The notes below the pieces were generated by a model, which searched no databases, was not told the DNA's origin, and saw only the letters and a list, made by a program, of their open reading frames with translations. This document shows, one piece after another, positions 24,983 through 30,377 of a stretch of 30,377 nt of DNA (positions within the stretch are counted from its first letter, which is position 1; every line of letters begins with the position of its first letter). Both the position numbers and the translations under genes were made by a program. The stretch lies in contig DYBQ01000022.1 of NCBI GenBank assembly GCA_019418545.1, positions 1-30,377 on the forward strand. Reading direction: 5' to 3'. Source of the stretch: Clostridiales bacterium (lineage in GTDB: Bacteria; Bacillota; Clostridia; Oscillospirales; Acutalibacteraceae).

Positions 24983-26443
24983 TTACACCCCGTTCATGCC
25001 GCGGATGACGTTCAGCCGCTCAATGCCCGGGTCTTCGGGGCCGGTCATGGAACAGCCCTTTTCTTTGGCGTATTCGATGTAATCCAGTATTTCCTCGGTA
25101 ATTTCCTCGCCGGGGGAGAGAATCGGGATTCCGGGCGGGTAGCACATGACAAACTCACTGCAAATGCGCCCGCAGGTGCGGCGCAGGGGCAGCGATTCCT
25201 TATCCGCATAAAAAGCCGCCTGGGGCGATACCGCCACAATGGGCTCAATGTATTCCTGTACCATCAAATCATTTTTCGGGCCGCTGTAGCGTCTGCGGAT
25301 TTCCGCCATGGCGCTCACCAGCCGCTCCACTTCCCGCTGACGGTCACCGATGGAGAGATAGGCCAGAATATTGCCCAAGTCGCCGAATTCAATCTGAATA
25401 TCGTATTCGTCTCGAAGCAGGTCGTAAACCTCAATACCCGCCAGACCGATGTCCAGCGTGTTCACCGACAGCTTGGTCACATCAAAATCATAAATACTGT
25501 CCCCGTTAATCAGCTCGCGAGAATAGGCGTAATAGCCGCCGATGCGGTTGATCTCCGAACGGGCGTATTCCGCCAGCTTGACCACCCCGGCAAAGGCTTC
25601 CTTGCCCCGCAGCGCCAGATTCCGGCGGGAAATGTCCAGACTGGACAGCAACAAATAGGAGCCGCTGGTGGTCTGGGTCAGGTTGATGATCTGCCGCACA
25701 TGGCCCTCCTGCATGGCCGGGCCCGTGAGGAGCAGGGAACTCTGGGTCAGGCTGCCGCCGGATTTGTGCATGGAGACAGCCGCCATATCCGCGCCCGCTG
25801 CCATAGCGGAAACGGGCAGGCCCTCGCCGAAATAGAAGTGGGTGCCGTGGGCCTCATCCGCCAGACACAGCATTCCGTATTCGTGAGCCAGCTTGACGAT
25901 AGAGCGCAGATCGGAGCAGATGCCGTAATAAGTGGGGTTGTTCACCAGCACCGCTTTGGCGTCCGGATTCTTGCGGATGGCCATTTCCACGTCCTTCACG
26001 CTCATACCCAGCGGGATGCCCAGCCGGTCATCACAGGCCGGATTTACATACACCGGCACTGCACCGCACAGCACCATGGCACCCATGACGCTGCGATGGA
26101 CATTTCGGGGCAGGATGATTTTTTCGCCCCGTTTGGCAACGGACAGAATCATGCTCTGGACAGCGGAGGTGGTTCCCCCCACCATTAAAAAGGCGTGAGC
26201 TGCCCCGAAGGCCTCGGCTGCCAGCTCCTCCGCTTCCCGGATGACGGAAACCGGATGGCACAGGTTGTCCAGAGGCTTCATGGAGTTCACGTCCATACGC
26301 ATACAGGTTTCGCCCAGCAGAGCCGTCAGTTCCGGATTCCCCCGGCCCCGCTTATGGCCGGGCACGTCAAAGGGGACGACCCTCATTTTTTGAAATTTTT
26401 CCAGCGCCTCATAAATAGGCGCCCGTTCCTGAGAAAGCGGCAT
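24983..26443 (-). CDS. speA: Arginine decarboxylase, AAT-fold (Orn/Lys/Arg decarboxylase family)
   Basis: This PLP enzyme of 486 residues is of the short bacterial Orn/Lys/Arg decarboxylase type. Visible parts are FDVPGHKRGRG at the N-terminus, MVGGTTSAVQSMI (PLP phosphate), LADEAHGTHF (D196 to the pyridine nitrogen, H199 stacking), and the Schiff-base lysine K227 in VSMHKSGGSLTQSS. The C-terminal domain has CYPPGIPILSPGE. Family sequence alone does not separate arginine, lysine and ornithine specificity; agmatinase in the same operon argues for arginine. A GAGGGGGA site precedes the ATG. It follows speD by 13 bases. A 13-base sequence near its 3' end is repeated just after its stop. Confidence 0.9.
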   Translation of the reverse strand: MPLSQERAPIYEALEKFQKMRVVPFDVPGHKRGRGNPELTALLGETCMRMDVNSMKPLDNLCHPVSVIREAEELAAEAFGAAHAFLMVGGTTSAVQSMILSVAKRGEKIILPRNVHRSVMGAMVLCGAVPVYVNPACDDRLGIPLGMSVKDVEMAIRKNPDAKAVLVNNPTYYGICSDLRSIVKLAHEYGMLCLADEAHGTHFYFGEGLPVSAMAAGADMAAVSMHKSGGSLTQSSLLLTGPAMQEGHVRQIINLTQTTSGSYLLLSSLDISRRNLALRGKEAFAGVVKLAEYARSEINRIGGYYAYSRELINGDSIYDFDVTKLSVNTLDIGLAGIEVYDLLRDEYDIQIEFGDLGNILAYLSIGDRQREVERLVSAMAEIRRRYSGPKNDLMVQEYIEPIVAVSPQAAFYADKESLPLRRTCGRICSEFVMCYPPGIPILSPGEEITEEILDYIEYAKEKGCSMTGPEDPGIERLNVIRGMNGV

Positions 26444-26456
26444 GGTTCATTCCCCC

Positions 26457-27218
26457 TCAATAAATATTCCGCCCGCTGAAGATTTCAATCATTTCCTGCC
26501 GCAGACTGTCCATAATGGCTAGCCTAGTCTGGGGCGGCAGTTCGTATACATCGGTATTAAACAGGTAGTTTTGCAAATTGACTTCCTTCACCATCATCTT
26601 GGTATGGAACAGGTTGGCTTCATACACATTGATATCTACAGTATCATATCGCCGGAGGATTTCTTTATCAATATAATCCTGAATGGAGGTAATCTTGTGG
26701 TCCAAAAACAGCTTCTGTCCGTCCACGTCCCGGGTAAAACCCCGTACACGATAGTCCATGGTGATAATGTCGGAATCAAAGGAGTTAATCAGGTAATCCA
26801 GCGTGGACAGAGGCGTAATTTCTCCGCAGGTGGCCACATCAATATCCACACGAAAAGTGGCAAGGCAGGTGTCGGGATGATATTCAGGATAGGTGTGCAC
26901 GGTCACATGGCTTTTGTCCAGATGGGCCAGCTGAGTTTCTCCCTGTACAGGAATCATCGAGCCTTCTGCGATAAGGATGGTGACAGAAGCGCCCTGAGGC
27001 TCATAGTCCTGACGGGAGACATTCAGCACCGTTGCACCAATCATATCAGTAAGGCGAGTTAGAATATTGGTAAGGCGCTCCGAGTTATACTGCTCGTCAA
27101 TATAGGCGATATAGTCCTTTTGCTCCCTCGGCGTTTTGGCATAACATACGTCATAGATATTAAAGCTCAATGCCTTTGTCAGGTTATTAAACCCATATAA
27201 TCTCATTTTCTGTTCCAT
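26457..27218 (-). CDS. speD: S-adenosylmethionine decarboxylase proenzyme SpeD (long, E. coli type)
   Basis: SpeD makes decarboxylated SAM, the aminopropyl donor for SpeE. The proenzyme cleaves itself to form a pyruvoyl cofactor; the site is HLDKSHVTVHTYPE, with cleavage expected between K102 and S103. The 253-residue length and the surrounding sequence (RLYGFNNLTKALSFNIYD, TCLATFRVDIDVATCGEI) match the long bacterial class found in E. coli rather than the short Bacillus/Thermotoga class. ATG 27218 has GGAGG 7 bases upstream; an upstream in-frame codon lies before that site. It is the first gene of the operon. The transcript must pass, or start after, a strong terminator 77 bases upstream, so leader control is likely. 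Confidence 0.95.
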   Translation of the reverse strand: MEQKMRLYGFNNLTKALSFNIYDVCYAKTPREQKDYIAYIDEQYNSERLTNILTRLTDMIGATVLNVSRQDYEPQGASVTILIAEGSMIPVQGETQLAHLDKSHVTVHTYPEYHPDTCLATFRVDIDVATCGEITPLSTLDYLINSFDSDIITMDYRVRGFTRDVDGQKLFLDHKITSIQDYIDKEILRRYDTVDINVYEANLFHTKMMVKEVNLQNYLFNTDVYELPPQTRLAIMDSLRQEMIEIFSGRNIY

Positions 27219-27236
27219 TGTGAAACCTCCAGCCCT

Positions 27237-27268
27237 GGGGCATTCCCCAATTTCCAAACATTCCCCAA
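27237..27268 (-). promoter_or_regulatory. Small hairpin and 10-base direct repeat just before the speD ribosome site
   Basis: GGGG (27237-27240) and CCCC (27245-27248) form a short hairpin extended by one T-A pair. CATTCCCCAA occurs exactly at 27241-27250 and 27259-27268 (18-base period). It lies between the upstream terminator and the speD Shine-Dalgarno and could affect initiation or bind a protein. Function is unknown. Confidence 0.35.
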
Positions 27269-27289
27269 AATGATAGGCATCTCTATATT

Positions 27290-27336
27290 TTTAAAATAAA
27301 TAAAAAACGCAGGTGATATCGTCCATCACCTGCGTT
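27290..27336 (-). terminator. Strong intrinsic terminator in front of speD
   Basis: AACGCAGGTGAT (27306-27317) pairs perfectly over 12 bp with ATCACCTGCGTT (27325-27336) around a 7-nt loop. On the minus strand it is followed by TTTTTTATTTATTTT. It ends a transcript that begins near 27647, 77 bases before the speD start codon. It is either the 3' end of a small RNA gene or an attenuator of the polyamine operon. Confidence 0.88.
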
Positions 27337-27386
27337 GAATCATTTCTGATAAAACCGAAAACGTGTATATCCTTTCCAAACAGCAT
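27291..27386 (-). CDS. Possible 31-residue leader peptide overlapping the terminator before speD
   Basis: ATG 27386 has AGGGA about 6 bases upstream and opens a 31-codon frame (MLFGKDIHVFGFIRNDST and on) that runs through the terminator hairpin and stops at 27291. Its position in front of a polyamine operon would suit a regulatory leader peptide, since arrest peptides are known for other polyamine genes. It has no run of regulatory codons and may be chance. Confidence 0.22.
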   Translation of the reverse strand: MLFGKDIHVFGFIRNDSTQVMDDITCVFYLF

Positions 27387-27410
27387 ACCGTTCCCTGATG
27401 ATACAGATTT

Positions 27411-27626
27411 CAGAGTCTATATAGCAAATATCTTACTTTTACCACTCTTATTGATTGTTTCACAAGTTGATGTGCAGCGCACTGGTTATAAAGTGACCAA
27501 CTTATAAAATTATGAGTATACACTCCATCAATAAGGCAACCAGCGTTGCCAATCGGCAGTTGACCCGGCTGTCCGTATGGCCTTGACCCAGTAACGGGTG
27601 GTCAAAAATATTTGCATGAAACTCTG
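27411..27626 (-). ncRNA. Structured RNA of about 216 nt upstream of speD, possibly raiA-like
   Basis: On the minus strand the region closes on itself by nested helices. CAGAGT (27621-27626) pairs with ACTCTG (27411-27416), and GCAAATAT (27608-27615) with ATATTTGC (27424-27431). Inside, TTATTGAT (27527-27534) pairs with ATCAATAA (27448-27455), enclosing an AAGTTG/CAACTT helix with a GTGC-GCT-GCAC hairpin. GGCAAC-GCTG-GTTGCC (27535-27550) and TTGACC...GGGTCAA (27583-27605) form further hairpins. A promoter lies just upstream and a terminator downstream, giving a transcript of about 350 nt. Size, multi-branch shape and phrases such as GTTACTGGGTCAAGGCC remind me of the raiA class of Firmicute RNAs, but I cannot verify this. 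It could instead be a riboswitch-like leader of speD. Confidence 0.7.
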
Positions 27627-27653
27627 TAAAAAGCATCATTCCATTGCTATTTT

Positions 27654-27682
27654 ATACTACACTTTTTGCATATAAAAGTCAA
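27654..27682 (-). promoter_or_regulatory. Sigma-A-type promoter of the structured RNA / speD leader
   Basis: On the minus strand, TTGACT (27677-27682), a 17-base spacer and TAGTAT (27654-27659), continuing into TATAAAAT, form a good promoter with a start near 27647. It lies between the SGNH hydrolase stop and the structured RNA. Confidence 0.65.
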
Positions 27683-27736
27683 GATAAAAACCTGCCAAAA
27701 GCCTCGCTGAAAGTTCAGAAAAACTTTTGAAAGATT

Positions 27737-28441
27737 TTATGCCGTTTGAAAATGTCTGGCAGCAAACTCTCCGAACACCTGACCAATCAAGCAGTGCCCT
27801 TCATGATTAGGATGAATCCCATCTATACACAGAAGATTACGGAAATTTTTAGAGGCCAAAAATGGTGTGCGCACATCTACTAAAGGAACATGGTTTTCCA
27901 AAGCAGTTCGGCAAAGAGCATTGGAATACATTTCCTGATGATGATAAATGGTTTGGATATCTCCCCCAAGCCAGTCCAAAATGGCTTTTTTGTCAAGGCC
28001 TGGGCGGCAGAACCAATCAAAATAACGCTGGGCGTCAATGGGAGGCAGGCTCATAATGATAGGGAGAATTTTATTTTCTTTTAATAAATGAATCATTTCC
28101 CGACAACTGTTTATAAATAAAGGCAAAGGGGTGTTTGGGGAATGTTCCCCATGGGGATTTGACGAAATATCCATCCAGTGATAATCGCAATCGTTACCAC
28201 CGTATTCCAGTATGACAGCGTCGCAGGAGAGCCCTCTGTCGAGAGCCCGAGAAAGCTGTTCCAAGCCTTTGGTGATTGTACAGCCAAACTTGGCTCGGTT
28301 TACAATGGCTACCGAGTATTCTTTTTCTAAATATTGCCATCCGCTATCTTTGGGAACGATATATTTTTCTGTATGGTCCAATTCAATTCCTTTTAAAATG
28401 GAGTCTCCATATATTTGTATTTTTTTGTGAAGAAATTCCAT
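27737..28441 (-). CDS. SGNH/GDSL-type hydrolase
   Basis: This predicted serine esterase or acyl hydrolase has 234 residues and lacks a signal peptide, so it is cytoplasmic. SGNH blocks are visible: block I IYGDSILKG (nucleophile S14), a likely block II Gly in NRAKFGCTITKG, block III GGNDCD (81-86, oxyanion Asn) and block V DGIHPNHEGH, with the catalytic Asp and His. Related proteins remove acetyl groups from sugars or act as lysophospholipases; the substrate here is unknown. AAAGGAG lies 8 bases before the ATG. I see no clear terminator after it; the next element downstream is the promoter of the structured RNA, so it is probably not part of the polyamine operon proper. Confidence 0.88.
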   Translation of the reverse strand: MEFLHKKIQIYGDSILKGIELDHTEKYIVPKDSGWQYLEKEYSVAIVNRAKFGCTITKGLEQLSRALDRGLSCDAVILEYGGNDCDYHWMDISSNPHGEHSPNTPLPLFINSCREMIHLLKENKILPIIMSLPPIDAQRYFDWFCRPGLDKKAILDWLGGDIQTIYHHQEMYSNALCRTALENHVPLVDVRTPFLASKNFRNLLCIDGIHPNHEGHCLIGQVFGEFAARHFQTA

Positions 28442-28797
28442 GCCGAAATCTCCTTTTAAATAGTTTATAATCTAGTTTTTAATACTACATATTATGATAA
28501 CTGCATTTACTAAAAATAGTTTTAATAAATTGTGAATTTTTATATTTGGACACATGCTTCTTGTATAATTTGAAAGATGGGATTATTTTTGAAAATATAT
28601 ATCCAATGAATTTATATGAGTTTTTATTCGAAAATATAAAATTGAAGTTTTCAATTAAAAACTGATGATTACTGGAATAGAGAAATTTAAAATGAGTATT
28701 TTAAAATGAGAAAAATACACAAAAAGTGAATATTTATTCTTATATTTCCTTTAAAAGAAAAATGTGCCAAAACTTTAACAATTTCACAATTTGGACA
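28442..28797. other. AT-rich gap between divergent SGNH hydrolase and PEP carboxykinase genes
   Basis: These 356 bases are very AT-rich and hold no convincing gene. They should contain the minus-strand promoter of the SGNH hydrolase, but I find no clean match. A small AGTTTT/AAAACT hairpin lies near 28646-28661, and short direct repeats (AAAATGAG, GAAAATATA) are scattered through the stretch. Confidence 0.5.
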
Positions 28798-28826
28798 TTG
28801 ATTTCTTTTTCGGTATCGGGTACAAT
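28798..28826 (+). promoter_or_regulatory. Probable promoter of the PEP carboxykinase gene
   Basis: TTGATT (28798-28803), an exact 17-base spacer and TACAAT (28821-28826) give a sigma-A match (4 of 6 and 5 of 6). The leader would be about 124 nt. Confidence 0.6.
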
Positions 28827-28833
28827 GGTATCA

Positions 28834-28857
28834 GCCGTAAATTCGATTTTTTGCGGC
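28834..28857 (+). promoter_or_regulatory. Hairpin at the 5' end of the PEP carboxykinase leader
   Basis: GCCGTAAA (28834-28841) pairs with TTTGCGGC (28850-28857) with one wobble around an 8-nt loop, right at the predicted transcript start. It is probably an mRNA-stabilising 5' stem; no U-tract follows, so it is not a terminator. Confidence 0.4.
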
Positions 28858-28956
28858 ACTGTATGTATGTTTAGAGGAGTCCGGCACTCTCCGGGTTCTT
28901 CCAATATACCGCATAATTTTAAATGTTTTGGCCATTGGGCCGGAAGGAGAAAAATT

Positions 28957-30377
28957 ATGACAAACAATGCTTCTGTTTTGAAGTGGATTGACGAGATGAA
29001 GGCACTCGTTACTCCTGACCAGATGGTCTGGATTGACGGTTCCGAAGAGCAGCTGGAGGCACTGCGTGCCGAAGCTTGCAGCACCGGCGAGATGATTAAG
29101 CTGAACGAGGAAAAGCTGCCCGGCTGCTACCTGCACCGTACCGCTGTGAACGACGTTGCCCGTGTGGAAGGCAGAACCTTTATCTGCGCCAAGACCGAAG
29201 AAGATGCCGGCCCCACCAACAACTGGATGGACCCCGAGAAGGCATACAAAATGCTGTATGACATTGCCCGCGGCAGCTACAAGGGCCGTACCATGTACGT
29301 GATTCCCTACTCCATGGGCCCCATCGGTTCCCCTCTCGCCAAGATTGGCGTTGAGCTGACCGACTCCATCTATGTTGTGCTGAACATGGCTATCATGACC
29401 CGCGTTGGCGAAAAAGTCTGGGAAGCTCTGGGCGACAGCACCGACTGGGTGAAGGGCCTGCACTGCAAGTGTGATATCGACGAAGAGAAGAGATATATCT
29501 GCCACTTCCCGGAGGATAACACCATTATTTCCGTGAACTCCGGTTACGGCGGAAACGTGTTGCTGGGCAAAAAGTGCTTCGCTCTGCGTATTGCTTCTTA
29601 CCAGGGCAAGAACGAAGGCTGGATGGCTGAGCACATGCTGATTCTGGGTATTGAGAATCCCCAGGGCGAAATCAAGTATGTTGCTGCTGCATTCCCGTCT
29701 GCTTGCGGCAAGACCAACCTGGCTATGCTGATTCCCCCCGAGGGATATCGCAAGAAGGGCTACAAGGTTTGGACTGTCGGCGACGACATCGCTTGGATGC
29801 GTCAGGGCGAGGATGGCCGTCTGTATGCCATCAACCCCGAGAACGGCTTCTTTGGCGTTGCTCCTGGCACCAACGAGAAGTCCAACCCCAACGCTCTGGC
29901 TACTACCCGTCAGGGAACCATCTTCACCAACGTTGCCCACAACCTGGACGACAACACCGTGTGGTGGGAGAGCCTGGACAAGAATCCGCCTGAGAACGCT
30001 GTTGACTGGAAGGGCAACCCCTGGAACGGCAAGACCAGCGATGTGAAGGGCGCTCATCCCAACAGCCGCTTCACCGCTCCTGCCAAGAACTGCCCCTGCA
30101 TCAGCCCCGAGTTCGACAAGGGCGCTGGCGTTCCGATTTCCGCTATCATCTTCGGCGGCCGTCGTGCCAAGACCACTCCCCTGGTGTATCAGTCCCGCGA
30201 CTGGAACCATGGCGTGTTCGTAGGCTCCATCATGGCTTCCGAGACCACTGCTGCCGCTACCGGCGCTGTTGGCGTGCTGCGTCATGACCCCATGGCTATG
30301 AAGCCTTTCTGCGGCTACCACATGGGCGACTACTTCAAGCACTGGATTGAGATGGGCGAGAAGCTGGGCGACAAGGC
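28957..30377 (+). CDS. pckG: Phosphoenolpyruvate carboxykinase (GTP), 3' end cut by the window
   Basis: This enzyme interconverts oxaloacetate and PEP with GTP/GDP. In anaerobes it often runs in the CO2-fixing direction toward oxaloacetate. The 473 codons visible cover about three-quarters of the usual 600 residues. GTP-type marks are VIPYSMGPIGSPLAKIGVEL, SVNSGYGGNVLLGKKC, the P-loop AAFPSACGKTNLAML with its reactive Cys, WTVGDDIAW (metal ligands), NGFFGVAPGTN and IIFGGRRAKTTPLVYQ. AAGGAGA lies 6 bases before the ATG. Codon use is strongly biased to C-ending codons (AAC, ATC, GGC), unlike the AT-rich flank, which fits very high expression. Its own promoter and leader precede it. Confidence 0.96.
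   Translation, partial: MTNNASVLKWIDEMKALVTPDQMVWIDGSEEQLEALRAEACSTGEMIKLNEEKLPGCYLHRTAVNDVARVEGRTFICAKTEEDAGPTNNWMDPEKAYKMLYDIARGSYKGRTMYVIPYSMGPIGSPLAKIGVELTDSIYVVLNMAIMTRVGEKVWEALGDSTDWVKGLHCKCDIDEEKRYICHFPEDNTIISVNSGYGGNVLLGKKCFALRIASYQGKNEGWMAEHMLILGIENPQGEIKYVAAAFPSACGKTNLAMLIPPEGYRKKGYKVWTVGDDIAWMRQGEDGRLYAINPENGFFGVAPGTNEKSNPNALATTRQGTIFTNVAHNLDDNTVWWESLDKNPPENAVDWKGNPWNGKTSDVKGAHPNSRFTAPAKNCPCISPEFDKGAGVPISAIIFGGRRAKTTPLVYQSRDWNHGVFVGSIMASETTAAATGAVGVLRHDPMAMKPFCGYHMGDYFKHWIEMGEKLGDK

Noticed and set aside
24935..26188. 417-codon plus-strand frame opposite speA
   Set aside because: speA has all catalytic motifs on the other strand; the antisense product is His/Gly/Gln-rich and unlike any family.
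28831..30342. Long open frame (503 codons) antisense to the PEP carboxykinase gene
   Set aside because: It mirrors a clearly conserved gene with strong C-ending codon bias, which opens the opposite strand. Its product is Val/His/Ala-rich without recognisable domains.
1..30377. CRISPR arrays, insertion sequences, tRNA or rRNA genes, prophage
   Set aside because: I looked for regularly spaced repeats, transposase or integrase motifs, tRNA-like cloverleaf ends and rRNA signatures and saw none. A computed scan (tRNAscan, CRISPR finder) would be more reliable than reading by eye.

Overview
The window looks like chromosome from a low-to-medium GC, gut-type anaerobic Firmicute, probably class Clostridia and perhaps Oscillospiraceae-like. 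The basis is strong AGGAGG-type ribosome sites, short intrinsic terminators, a sortase-anchored giant surface protein, tandem M42 peptidases, a GTP-type PEP carboxykinase and a Clostridia-style polyamine operon. I see no phage genes, transposase, CRISPR array, rRNA or tRNA. Both ends cut genes: mutY at the left and the PEP carboxykinase gene at the right.

Layout. 1-1.0 kb: 3' part of mutY (DNA repair) and its terminator. 1.2-6.2 kb: a 1657-residue secreted, wall-anchored beta-helix protein that probably acts on polysaccharide. 6.35-8.06 kb: a lone murD and a small unknown gene. 8.28-12.35 kb: two translationally coupled M42 aminopeptidases, a GNAT acetyltransferase and a PLP enzyme of the methionine gamma-lyase/'aluminium resistance' family. 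12.5-15.4 kb: trkA-trkH potassium uptake operon with its own promoter, closed by a 16-bp bidirectional terminator. 15.4-18.9 kb, minus strand: a URO-D-like protein followed by a GH36 alpha-galactosidase.

19.35-27.2 kb, minus strand: an almost complete polyamine operon in the order speD, speA, a methyltransferase, speE, speB, carboxynorspermidine dehydrogenase, carboxynorspermidine decarboxylase, then a zinc-ribbon membrane protein. Arginine would go to agmatine (SpeA) and putrescine (SpeB). Putrescine could then reach spermidine by two routes: SpeD/SpeE using decarboxylated SAM, or the dehydrogenase/decarboxylase pair using aspartate semialdehyde. Several of these genes are much richer in GC than the rest of the window; the methyltransferase is not.

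27.2-27.7 kb holds what I consider the most interesting non-coding element. A minus-strand promoter is followed by about 215 nt that fold into a closed multi-branch structure, with outer helices of 6 and 8 bp and inner helices of 8 and 6 bp, and then by a strong intrinsic terminator 77 nt before speD. It is either a free-standing structured RNA (possibly raiA-like, which I cannot verify) or a leader/attenuator of the polyamine operon. Beyond it lie an SGNH hydrolase gene (minus), an AT-rich gap and the PEP carboxykinase gene (plus) with its own promoter.
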